In this document: positions 56,798 through 64,000 of the stretch, piece by piece
Layout: the number at the start of each line of letters is the position of its first letter
Numbering within the stretch: position 1 is the stretch's first letter
From: Streptomyces himalayensis subsp. himalayensis
Lineage (GTDB): Bacteria > Actinomycetota > Actinomycetes > Streptomycetales > Streptomycetaceae
DNA length: 64,000 bases
Assembly: GCF_013778455.1 (NCBI RefSeq)
Contig: NZ_JACEHE010000008.1
Coordinates: 62,001-126,000, forward strand
Direction of reading: 5' to 3'
The notes under the pieces: model-generated
Seen by the model: only the letters and a program-made list of their open reading frames with translations
The model's database searches: none
What the model was told of the DNA's origin: nothing
Translations under genes and position numbers: made by a program

Positions 56798-57023
56798 AAG
56801 GGATAGGGTCCTGCTGCCGAATCGGTTGGGGGTGACCGCCTGTCCCACGGGGCATCACCGCTGTGACCGATCCGGACCGCGAATTTTCGGAACCGACCGT
56901 GGAAACCGGAAACGAAGCCCGCTGAAGCCAGAAGCCGCTGCACCCGCTGCACCCCGCTGAAGCCCGCTTCTGAACGACTCCGGTCCTCCCTACCGTCTGT
57001 CGCACACAGTGAGGAGCCGCCTG

Positions 57024-58124
57024 ATGTCCGACTTCGTACCCGGACTCGAGGGAGTCATCGCGTTCGAGACGGAGATCGCCGAACCGGATAAGGAGGGCGG
57101 CGCCCTTCGCTACCGGGGCGTCGACATCGAGGATCTGGTGGGCCACGTCTCGTTCGGGAACGTGTGGGGCCTGCTCGTCGACGGGGCCTTCGATCCCGGT
57201 CTGCCGCCCGCCGAACCGTTCCCCATCCCGGTGCACTCCGGCGACATCCGCGTGGACGTCCAGTCCGCGCTCGCGATGCTCGCCCCCGTCTGGGGCCTGC
57301 AACCGCTGCTCGACATCGACGCGGAGCAGGCCCGTGAGGACCTCGCGCGCGCCGCGGTCATGGCCCTGTCCTACGTCGCTCAGTCGGCGCGCGGGCAGGG
57401 GCTGCCGATGGTGCCCCAGCGCGAGATCGACAAGGCGCACTCCGTCGTCGAGCGGTTCATGATCCGCTGGCGCGGCGAGCCGGACCCCAAGCATGTGGCG
57501 GCCGTGGACGCGTACTGGACGTCAGCCGCCGAGCACGGCATGAACGCCTCCACGTTCACCGCCCGCGTCATCGCCTCGACCGGTGCCGATGTCGCGGCCG
57601 CGCTGTCGGGCGCCGTGGGCGCCATGTCCGGGCCGCTGCACGGCGGCGCGCCCTCCCGCGTGCTCCACATGATCGAGGAGATCGAGCGCACGGGCGACGC
57701 GGAGGCGTACGTGAAGAACGCCCTCGACAGGGGCGAGCGGCTGATGGGCTTCGGGCACCGCGTCTACCGGGCCGAGGACCCGCGCGCGCGGGTGCTGCGG
57801 CGCACGGCGCGTGAGCTGGGCGCCCCGCGCTTCGAGGTCGCCGAGGCCCTGGAGAAGGCGGCCCTGGAGGAGCTGCACGCCCGCCGCCCCGACCGGGTGC
57901 TGGCCACGAACGTGGAGTTCTGGGCGGCCATCGTCCTGGACTTCGCGGAGGTTCCCGCGCACATGTTCACGTCGATGTTCACCTGCGCCCGCACGGCGGG
58001 CTGGTCGGCGCACATCCTGGAGCAGAAGCGGACGGGTCGCCTGGTGCGGCCGTCGGCCCGGTACGTGGGGCCGGGGCCGCGGAGCCCGCAGGAGATCGGG
58101 GGGTACGAGGGCATCTCGCGCTGA
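57024..58124 (+). CDS. citrate synthase-family protein
   Basis: This 366-residue type II-like citrate synthase has the acetyl-CoA and oxaloacetate sites GPLHGGAPSRVLHMIEEI (catalytic His) and GFGHRVYRAEDPRARVL (second His), and the late Asp region VEFWAAIVLDFAEVPAHMFTSMFTCARTAGWSAHILEQ. It starts MSDFVPGLEGVIAFETEIAEPDKEGGALRYRGVDIEDL. It is probably the second citrate synthase or a methylcitrate-synthase-like paralogue, since actinomycete main enzymes are usually longer. GAGGAG lies 7 bases before the ATG. The island palindrome is absent. Confidence 0.92.
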   Translation: MSDFVPGLEGVIAFETEIAEPDKEGGALRYRGVDIEDLVGHVSFGNVWGLLVDGAFDPGLPPAEPFPIPVHSGDIRVDVQSALAMLAPVWGLQPLLDIDAEQAREDLARAAVMALSYVAQSARGQGLPMVPQREIDKAHSVVERFMIRWRGEPDPKHVAAVDAYWTSAAEHGMNASTFTARVIASTGADVAAALSGAVGAMSGPLHGGAPSRVLHMIEEIERTGDAEAYVKNALDRGERLMGFGHRVYRAEDPRARVLRRTARELGAPRFEVAEALEKAALEELHARRPDRVLATNVEFWAAIVLDFAEVPAHMFTSMFTCARTAGWSAHILEQKRTGRLVRPSARYVGPGPRSPQEIGGYEGISR

Positions 58125-58170
58125 TCGGCGTCCGCGGCGCGGCGGCGCGTTCCAGCGGACCCGGCCGCCT

Positions 58171-58899
58171 TCAGTCCAGCGCCTCCTCCAGCAGCGCTGC
58201 CCACTGGGTCACCACCCGCTCCCGTCGTGCCCCGTCGTCCGTGAGCAGGTTGGCCAGGCCCAGCCCGCGGGCCATGTCGAGGAGGCCCTGGACGGTTTCG
58301 CGGACGCCGGGACGGGACTCGTCCGCGGACAGGAGTTCGACCGCGATGCGGTGGGTCTCACGGCCGACCCGGGCCTCCAGCTCGGTGACCTGGGGGCGCA
58401 GTTGCTCCTCGTTGGAGGCCGCGACCCACAGGTGGAGGGCGGCGCGGAACAGCGGTCCTGTGTAGAGGTCGACGAGAGCGGCCACCACGGCGCGGCGGTC
58501 CGCCGGGCCTTCCGTGGGGGCCCCCGGGAACAGCGCCCGCAGCGCGGTCGAGCGCTCCTCTGCGACGTAGGCGACGGCTGCCGTGAACAGGTCCTCGCGG
58601 GTCGGGAAGTGGTGCTGGGCCGCGCCCCGCGAGACGCCTGCGCGCTCGGCGACGACCGACACCGTGGAGCCGGCCCACCCGTGCTCGGCGAGGCAGGCGA
58701 CGGCGGCTTCCAGGAGGCGCCGCCGGGTGGCACGGCTGCGGTCCTGTTTCGGAGACCGGTCCTGCTTCGGCAGCCGGTCCTGTCGGGGGACGCGGTCGGC
58801 GCTGGTCGCGCTGGGGGTGCCGCCGGAGGGGACCGTAAGGTCGGCGGGGGCCGTGCCGTCGGCCGGTGCCGCGCGTCCGGCCGGAGTCACAACACCCAT
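58171..58899 (-). CDS. TetR-family regulator of the acyl-CoA operon
   Basis: This 242-residue TetR protein has the HTH at TRRRLLEAAVACLAEHGWAGSTVSVVAERAGVSRGAAQHHFPTREDL (about 55-100) and the helical ligand domain after that. The N-terminal 45 residues are low complexity with three QDRLPK/QDRSPK-like 6-residue units. The ATG at 58899 lies inside the enoyl-CoA hydratase gene (overlap 13 bases), so it is the last gene of the leftward operon and probably represses it in response to branched acyl-CoA. No CTGACG-N3-CGTCAG copy is near, so it is not the island regulator by this criterion. Confidence 0.87.
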   Translation of the reverse strand: MGVVTPAGRAAPADGTAPADLTVPSGGTPSATSADRVPRQDRLPKQDRSPKQDRSRATRRRLLEAAVACLAEHGWAGSTVSVVAERAGVSRGAAQHHFPTREDLFTAAVAYVAEERSTALRALFPGAPTEGPADRRAVVAALVDLYTGPLFRAALHLWVAASNEEQLRPQVTELEARVGRETHRIAVELLSADESRPGVRETVQGLLDMARGLGLANLLTDDGARRERVVTQWAALLEEALD

Positions 58900-59675
58900 A
58901 CGGGATCCCGTCGTTCAAGGAAGGCCGTCATCCCTTCGCGGGCCTCCGCGGAGGCGAAGAGCCGAGCGGAGAGAGCGGTCAGGGCCGCCGCCTCCCGGTC
59001 GAAGGTTTCCAGCACCTTAGCCGTGACCAGCCGCTTTGTCTCCGCCAGGGCTCCGGGGGCGGCCCCCCGCAGCCCGTCGAGTACGGGAGCGAGCGCCGCG
59101 TCGACATCGTGCCGGGCCGCCATGGTGAGCAGCCCGACGCGGGCCGCCTCGGCCGCGTCGAAGCGCTCACCGGTGAGGTAGTAGCGGGCGGCGGCGCGCG
59201 CGTCGAGGCGGGGCAGCAGCGGAAGCGAGATGACGGCGGGCGCGACCCCGATGCGTACCTCCGTGAAGGCGAAGGTCGCTTCGGGGCCCGCGGCCGCGAT
59301 GTCGCACGCGCCGATGAGGCCGAGGCCGCCTGCGCGCGCGTGCCCGGTCACCCGGGCCACCACCGGCTTGGGCAGGTCGACGATCTGCCGCAGCAGCGCC
59401 ACCAGGGCGGCGGGGTCGGGCGGTTCGCGCAGGTCGGCGCCCGCGCTGAAGGTGTTCCCGGTGTGGGTGAGGACGACCGCGCGTACGTCCTCGTCCTTGC
59501 CGCACTCCGCGAGCGCGACGGCCAGGGCGGCGACGAGCCCGGCCGAGAGCGCGTTGCGCCGCGCGGGCGCGTCCAGCGTGAGGGTGGTGATGCCATCCTC
59601 GTGGTGCCGGGTGACCGGACCGGTTCCTTGGGGCACCATGTCGGCACCCGCGAGGCCGTCTCCTTGGGACGCCAT
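58887..59675 (-). CDS. enoyl-CoA hydratase, methylglutaconyl-CoA hydratase type
   Basis: This 262-residue crotonase has oxyanion segments TFSAGADLRE and GHARAGGLGLIGACDIA and the Glu-bearing FAFTEVRIGVAPAVIS, so it keeps one catalytic Glu as in 3-methylglutaconyl-CoA hydratase. Operon position (after biotin carboxylase and acyl-CoA dehydrogenase) fits the LiuC step of leucine degradation. The first 26 residues contain two nearly equal 12-residue units starting Ala-Asp-Met, from a 36-base duplication that includes the start codon (DNA 59624-59684). The ATG at 59675 has AAGGAG 7 bases upstream; the second unit's ATG is inside the frame. Confidence 0.87.
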   Translation of the reverse strand: MASQGDGLAGADMVPQGTGPVTRHHEDGITTLTLDAPARRNALSAGLVAALAVALAECGKDEDVRAVVLTHTGNTFSAGADLREPPDPAALVALLRQIVDLPKPVVARVTGHARAGGLGLIGACDIAAAGPEATFAFTEVRIGVAPAVISLPLLPRLDARAAARYYLTGERFDAAEAARVGLLTMAARHDVDAALAPVLDGLRGAAPGALAETKRLVTAKVLETFDREAAALTALSARLFASAEAREGMTAFLERRDPVWVL

Positions 59676-59722
59676 GTCGGCTCCTTGAACGTGAGGCCCG
59701 CGATCACCGCCGCGGGGCGCGT

Positions 59723-60898
59723 CTAGTACGACTTGGGCAGCCCGAGTGTCTGGTGGGACACAAAATTGAGGATCATTTCGCGGCTCACAGGGGCGATACG
59801 GGCCACGCGCGACGCGGTGATGAGCGAGGCGAGACCGTACTCGCGGGTGAGGCCGTTGCCGCCCAGGGTGTGCACGGCCTGGTCGACGGCCTTCACGCAG
59901 GCCTCGGCGGCCGCGTACTTGGCCATGTTGGCGGCCTCACCCGCACCGATGTCGTCGCCCGTGTCGTAGAGGTGGGCGGCCTTCTGCGTCATCAGGCGGG
60001 CGAGTTCGAGTTCGATGTGGGACTGCGCGAGGGGGTGGGCGATGGCCTGGTGCGCGCCGATCGGGGCCTGCCAGACGGTGCGGTCCTTTGCGTAGCCGAC
60101 GGCACGGGCAAGCGCGTAACGGCCCATGCCGATCGCGAAGGCGGCGGTCATGATGCGCTCGGGGTTGAGGCCCGCGAACAGTTGCAGCAGGCCCGCGTCC
60201 TCGTCGCCCACGAGCGCGTCCGCGGGCAGCCGGACGTCGTCGAGGACGAGCTCGAACTGCTTCTCCGGGGCCTGGAGTTCCATGTCGATACCGTGCCGCT
60301 GGAAGCCCTCGGCGTCACGCGGTACGACGAAGAGGCAGGGCTTGAGGCGGCCGGTGCGGCCCTCTTTGTCGGACACAGTCTCGGTGCGGGCGACTACGAG
60401 CGTCGCGTCTGCGATGTCGACGCCGGAGATGAACACCTTGCGGCCGCTCAGCACCCAGTCCGTGCCGTCCCTGCGGGCCGTGGTGGTGATGCGGTGCGAG
60501 TTGGAGCCCGCGTCCGGTTCGGTGATGCCGAAGGCCATGGTGCGGCTGCCGTCGGCGATGCCCGGCAGCCAGGTGCGCTTCTGCTCCTCGGTGCCGAAGC
60601 GGGCGATGACGGTGCCGCAGATCGCGGGCGAGACGACCATCATCAGCAGCGGGCATCCGGCGGCGCCCAGCTCCTCGAGGACGATGGCGAGTTCGGTGAT
60701 GCCGCCGCCTCCGCCGCCGTACTCCTCGGGGAGGTTCACACCGAGGTAGCCGAGTTTGGCGGCCTCGGCCCACAGTTCCCCGGGGTGGCGGCCCTCGGCG
60801 ACGGCCTTGGTGAGGTACTCGCGCCCGTAGCGCCTGCCGAGCTGGGCGACGGCGGCGCGCAGGGCTTTGTGCTCGTCGGTTTCCAAGGTGGCGCTCAC
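59723..60898 (-). CDS. acyl-CoA dehydrogenase (FadE19/isovaleryl-type)
   Basis: This 391-residue acyl-CoA dehydrogenase has GVNLPEEYGGGGGGITELAIVLEELGAAG, the FAD/substrate strand region MAFGITEPDAGSNSHRITTTARRDGTDWVLSGRKVFISG, and a C-terminal helix bundle with QAIAHPLAQSHIELELARLM and TLGGNGLTREYGLASLITASRVARIAPVSREMILNFVSH. The usual YEGT Glu segment is replaced by RIAPVSREMI. Operon context (between the biotin carboxylase and the enoyl-CoA hydratase genes) suggests dehydrogenation of isovaleryl- or a related branched acyl-CoA. GTG 60898 has AGGAGG at 60909-60914. The upstream spacer is a repeat array. Confidence 0.87.
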   Translation of the reverse strand: MSATLETDEHKALRAAVAQLGRRYGREYLTKAVAEGRHPGELWAEAAKLGYLGVNLPEEYGGGGGGITELAIVLEELGAAGCPLLMMVVSPAICGTVIARFGTEEQKRTWLPGIADGSRTMAFGITEPDAGSNSHRITTTARRDGTDWVLSGRKVFISGVDIADATLVVARTETVSDKEGRTGRLKPCLFVVPRDAEGFQRHGIDMELQAPEKQFELVLDDVRLPADALVGDEDAGLLQLFAGLNPERIMTAAFAIGMGRYALARAVGYAKDRTVWQAPIGAHQAIAHPLAQSHIELELARLMTQKAAHLYDTGDDIGAGEAANMAKYAAAEACVKAVDQAVHTLGGNGLTREYGLASLITASRVARIAPVSREMILNFVSHQTLGLPKSY

Positions 60899-60915
60899 TG
60901 GTCCTGGTCCTCCTG

Positions 60916-61045
60916 TACGGCGGATTCGGCGACGGAATCGGCGACGGCCTCGACGACGGATTCGGCGACGGCTTCGACGACGGACTCGGCGACGGGCTCT
61001 ACGACGGACTCGACGACGGACTCGACGACGGCTTCTGCGACGGCT
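60916..61045. repeat. 12-bp minisatellite at the biotin carboxylase 3' end, containing its stop
   Basis: About eleven units of the type GACGACGGACTC (12 bases) run from inside the carboxylase gene through its stop to the next gene's ribosome site. On the minus strand the tail reads PSSSPSSSPS, then TAG (60999-61001), which is one base away from TCG in the same repeat unit. The stop therefore arose within the array. Confidence 0.8.
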
Positions 61046-62888
61046 CGACGACGGCGAGCAGCGCGCCGACCTCGACCTGGCGGCCGGGGGCGGCGTGCAG
61101 GGCGGTGAGCGTGCCGGAGGTGGGAGCGGCGATCTTGTGCTCCATCTTCATCGCCTCCAGCCACAACAGGGGCTCCCCGGTCCGTACGGCGGCTCCCACG
61201 GCCAGCCCGTCGGCGACGCGGACGACGGTGCCGGGCATGGGTGCGAGCAGGGACCCGGGGACGTGTTGCGCGGCCGGGTCGGGGAAGCGGGGCAGGACGG
61301 CGAGGGCGGTGGCGTTCACGTACACTTGGTCGCCGTATCGCGTCACCTCGAACTTCCGGCGTATGCCGGCCACTTCGAGGACGACGAGCCGGGCGTCTGC
61401 CTGCATGACCCGCACCCCGTCGGCGGCCAGGCCCGCGCGGGTGTGCCGGTAGCGGACCTCGTGCTCCTCGCCCGCCATGGCGTACCGCTTGACCTGCGGC
61501 TGCGACGGCAGATTCCGCCAGCCGCCGAACCGGGAACGGCCGTGGGCGTCGGCGAGGGCCGCGGCCAGCGGGGCGTACGGGTCGGGGTCCGGCCCTGTCA
61601 GCTCCGGCAGATGACGGCCGTAGAACCCGGTGTCCCTGCGGCCGGTGGTGAACTCCTCGTGCCGCAGGGAGCGGACGAGCAGATCCCGGTTGGTGACAGG
61701 GCCGTGCACGACCGCCCGTTCCAGGGCGCCCGCGAGCTTCCGGATGGCCTCCGCGCGCGTGGGGGCGTGGGCGACGGCCTTGGCGAGCATCGGGTCGTAG
61801 TGGACGCCGATCGGGTCGCCGTCCTCGTAGCCGGTGTCCAGGCGGACGCCGGGCACGCTGAGGCGGTGCAGGGTGCCGGTCTGCGGTGCCCAGTCGCGGG
61901 CCGGGTCCTCCGCGTACAGGCGGGCCTCGATCGCGTGCCCACGCGCGCGTGGCGGCTCGGCGTCCAGCGCCCCGCCCTCGGCGATCCGGATCTGCAGCGC
62001 GACGAGATCGATACCGAACACGGCTTCCGTCACGGGGTGTTCGACCTGGAGGCGGGTGTTCATCTCCAGGAAGTGCGCGTGGCCGTCAGCGACCAGGAAC
62101 TCGACGGTTCCGGCGCCGCGGTAGCCGGTCGCATGCGCGGCACGGACCGCCAACAGGTGGAGGTGATCGGTGAGTTCCCGCGAGAGTCCCGGGGCGGGTG
62201 CCTCCTCGATCACCTTCTGGTGGCGGCGCTGGAGGGAGCAGTCCCGGGTGCCGAGCGCCCACACCGTGCCGTGCGCGTCGGCCATGATCTGGACCTCGAC
62301 GTGCCGCCCGCCCTGGATGTACGGCTCGACGAACACCTCACCGTCCCCGAAGGCGCTCAGGGCCTCGGCCCGTGCCGCCTCCAGGGCGCCGTCCAGCTCG
62401 GAGAGTTCCCGTACGACCCGCATGCCGCGCCCGCCACCGCCCGCGGCCGCCTTGACCAGCACCGGAAGGTCGTCCTCCGTCACCTCCTCCAGAGGCGCGA
62501 TGCCGATGAGCTTCTTGGCGCGCGTCTTCGACGCCATCGCCTCGATCGCCTCGGGCGGCGGTCCGATCCAGACGAGACCCGCGTCGAGCACGGCACGCGC
62601 GAAGTCGGCGTTCTCGGAGAGGAAGCCGTAGCCGGGGTGCACGGCGTCGGCGCCCGCGGCCAGCGCCGCCTTCACGATCAGGTCGCCGCGCAGATACGTC
62701 TCGGCGGACGCCGCTCCCGGCAGGCGTACGGAGGTGTCGGCCACGCGCGCGTGGAGGGCGTTCTCGTCGGCGTCCGAGTGCACGGCGACCGTCCGGATAC
62801 CCAGGTCACGGCACGTACGGAAGACACGGCAGGCGATCTCGCCGCGGTTGGCCACGAGCACAGAAGTGATCACTGGAGAGGACCTCAT
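60999..62888 (-). CDS. acyl-CoA carboxylase biotin carboxylase/biotin carrier subunit (AccA/MccA-type)
   Basis: This 629-residue subunit joins an ATP-grasp biotin carboxylase (1-445: start VLVANRGEIACRVFRTCRDLG, ATP loop KAAAGGGGRGMRVV, EMNTRLQVEHPVTE) to a C-terminal biotinyl domain with EAMKMEHKI, where K581 carries biotin. Paired with the adjacent carboxyltransferase gene it should carboxylate 3-methylcrotonyl-CoA or a related acyl-CoA. The C-terminal SQKPSSSPSSSPS tail is read from a 12-bp repeat. The ATG at 62888 lies 5 bases past the upstream stop. A GTG at 62873 with GAGG upstream is also possible. Confidence 0.9.
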   Translation of the reverse strand: MRSSPVITSVLVANRGEIACRVFRTCRDLGIRTVAVHSDADENALHARVADTSVRLPGAASAETYLRGDLIVKAALAAGADAVHPGYGFLSENADFARAVLDAGLVWIGPPPEAIEAMASKTRAKKLIGIAPLEEVTEDDLPVLVKAAAGGGGRGMRVVRELSELDGALEAARAEALSAFGDGEVFVEPYIQGGRHVEVQIMADAHGTVWALGTRDCSLQRRHQKVIEEAPAPGLSRELTDHLHLLAVRAAHATGYRGAGTVEFLVADGHAHFLEMNTRLQVEHPVTEAVFGIDLVALQIRIAEGGALDAEPPRARGHAIEARLYAEDPARDWAPQTGTLHRLSVPGVRLDTGYEDGDPIGVHYDPMLAKAVAHAPTRAEAIRKLAGALERAVVHGPVTNRDLLVRSLRHEEFTTGRRDTGFYGRHLPELTGPDPDPYAPLAAALADAHGRSRFGGWRNLPSQPQVKRYAMAGEEHEVRYRHTRAGLAADGVRVMQADARLVVLEVAGIRRKFEVTRYGDQVYVNATALAVLPRFPDPAAQHVPGSLLAPMPGTVVRVADGLAVGAAVRTGEPLLWLEAMKMEHKIAAPTSGTLTALHAAPGRQVEVGALLAVVEPSQKPSSSPSSSPS

Positions 62889-62893
62889 ATCCG

Positions 62894-64000
62894 TCACATC
62901 CGGAAGACGCCGAAGCCGCCGCGCGCACCCTCGACGGGCGCCGTGTGGATCGCGGACAGGCACAGGCCGAGCACCGTGCGGGTGTCGCGCGGGTCGATGA
63001 CCCCGTCGTCGTACAGCCGCCCGGACAGGAACATCGGCAGGGACTCGGACTCGATCTGCTGCTCCACCATGGCGCGCAGGGCGGCGTCTGCGTCCTCGTC
63101 GTAGGGCTGCCCCTTCGCGGCGGCCGACTGGCGGGCGACGATGGAGAGCACCCCCGCGAGCTGCTGCGGGCCCATGACGGCGGACTTGGCGCTGGGCCAG
63201 GCGAAGAGGAACCGCGGGTCGTAGGCCCGCCCGCACATGCCGTAGTGGCCGGCGCCGTACGAGGCGCCCATCAGCACGCTGAGGTGCGGTACGCGCGAGT
63301 TGGACACCGCGTTGATCATCATCGCGCCGTGCTTGATGATGCCGCCCTGCTCGTACTCCTTGCCGACCATGTAGCCGGTGGTGTTGTGCAGGAAGAGGAG
63401 GGGGATGTCGCGCTGGTTGGCGAGCTGGATGAACTGGGCCGCCTTCTGCGACTCCTCGCTGAACAGCACGCCCTGCGCGTTGGCGAGGATCCCGATCGGA
63501 TAGCCGTGCAGGGTCGCCCACCCGGTGCACAGGCTCGTCCCGTACAGCGGCTTGAACTCGTCGAAGTCGGAGGCGTCGACGATCCGGGCGATGACCTCGC
63601 GCGGATCGAAGGGGATCTTCAGATCGCCCGGCACGATGCCCAGGAGCTCGTCCTCGTCGTACTTGGGCGGTTCGGCCGGGCCCGGATCGGGGTGCGCCTT
63701 GCGGTGGTTGAGGCGGGCCACGACGCGGCGGGCCTGGCGCAGGGCGTCCTGCTCGTCGAGCGCGAAGTAGTCGGCGAGACCGGACACGCGCGCGTGCATC
63801 TCGGCTCCGCCGAGCGACTCGTCGTCGCTCTCCTCGCCGGTGGCCATCTTCACGAGCGGTGGCCCGCCGAGGAAGACCTTCGCGCGCTCCTTGACCATGA
63901 TCACGTGGTCCGACATACCGGGGATGTACGCGCCTCCGGCCGTGGAGTTCCCGAAGACCACGGCGACGGTCGGGATGCCGGCCGCCGACAGCCGCGTCAG
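62894..64000 (-). CDS. acyl-CoA carboxylase carboxyltransferase subunit (AccD/MccB-type), N-terminus beyond window
   Basis: The gene runs off the right edge; about 368 residues of the C-terminal part are visible. Its sequence, TVAVVFGNSTAGGAYIPGMSDHVIMV, GGPPLVKMATGEESDDESLGGAEMH and AMMINAVSNSRVPHLSVLMGASYGAGHYGMCGRAYDPRF, is the carboxyltransferase pattern of 3-methylcrotonyl-CoA carboxylase (MccB/LiuB type) rather than propionyl- or acetyl-CoA carboxylase. With the biotin subunit, acyl-CoA dehydrogenase, hydratase and TetR it forms a leucine/isovalerate catabolic operon, transcribed leftward. The stop is 5 bases before the biotin-subunit ATG. Confidence 0.92.
   Translation of the reverse strand: MTRLSAAGIPTVAVVFGNSTAGGAYIPGMSDHVIMVKERAKVFLGGPPLVKMATGEESDDESLGGAEMHARVSGLADYFALDEQDALRQARRVVARLNHRKAHPDPGPAEPPKYDEDELLGIVPGDLKIPFDPREVIARIVDASDFDEFKPLYGTSLCTGWATLHGYPIGILANAQGVLFSEESQKAAQFIQLANQRDIPLLFLHNTTGYMVGKEYEQGGIIKHGAMMINAVSNSRVPHLSVLMGASYGAGHYGMCGRAYDPRFLFAWPSAKSAVMGPQQLAGVLSIVARQSAAAKGQPYDEDADAALRAMVEQQIESESLPMFLSGRLYDDGVIDPRDTRTVLGLCLSAIHTAPVEGARGGFGVFRM

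Noticed and set aside
58171..58899. This TetR as the regulator of the catabolic island
   Set aside because: It lies in another operon and no CTGACG-N3-CGTCAG copy is near it. The gene at 9969 has a related site and central position.

Overview
The window is chromosomal DNA of a high-GC actinomycete, almost certainly a Streptomyces. The evidence is very high third-position GC, many GTG starts, ATGA/GTGA translational couplings, an F420-type nitroreductase, a DtxR-type metal regulator, a streptomycete prim-pol/HTH-TPR pair, a Pro-rich single-pass membrane protein and many GC-rich tandem repeats. No rRNA, tRNA, prophage or CRISPR array is visible.

Left and centre (about 1-36 kb) are dominated by a scattered catabolic island: a FadD-type acyl-CoA ligase, two lipid-transfer/thiolase-fold proteins (Ltp type), two DUF35 OB-fold partners, two enoyl-CoA hydratases, three intact acyl-CoA dehydrogenases plus one wrecked one, an FMO-type monooxygenase, a flavin reductase, an NDP-forming acyl-CoA synthetase, an SDR, a Zn-alcohol dehydrogenase, a cyclase/formamidase-fold protein, an ACMSD-like amidohydrolase and a second, alicyclic-acid-type CoA ligase. 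The toolkit resembles actinobacterial steroid side-chain or alicyclic acid breakdown, but the substrate cannot be read from sequence. The island is tied together by a repeated palindrome, CTGACG-N3-CGTCAG, found once or more in every divergent promoter of these genes and apparently nowhere else. A TetR gene at 9969-10616 carries a related site across its own start codon and is the first candidate for the repressor. Between the modules lie two PIN-domain toxin-antitoxin pairs, a Ser/Thr kinase with a PQQ propeller, a PNPOx-like protein, a GNAT protein, an MFS transporter and a GlxA-type regulator.

The middle-right part (36-54 kb) is housekeeping and signalling: EF-hand protein, STAS protein, an ECF-like sigma factor coupled to a zinc-finger anti-sigma/MDMPI fusion, purU, a lipoprotein solute-binding protein, an ABC exporter, a prim-pol protein divergent from an HTH-TPR regulator, a long Pro-rich membrane protein, a PAS protein, a SIS protein and a DtxR-family regulator. 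The right end (54-64 kb) has an alpha/beta hydrolase lacking its nucleophile, pdxH, a citrate synthase and a leftward operon (carboxyltransferase, biotin carboxylase, acyl-CoA dehydrogenase, enoyl-CoA hydratase, TetR) that looks like leucine/isovalerate catabolism.

A second window-wide theme is instability at gene ends. Minisatellites and short tandem duplications sit exactly at the 3' (sometimes 5') ends of genes. In at least six places the repeated unit carries, or starts with, the stop codon. One acyl-CoA dehydrogenase has been destroyed around such a repeat, and another carries an in-frame palindromic MITE-like insertion.
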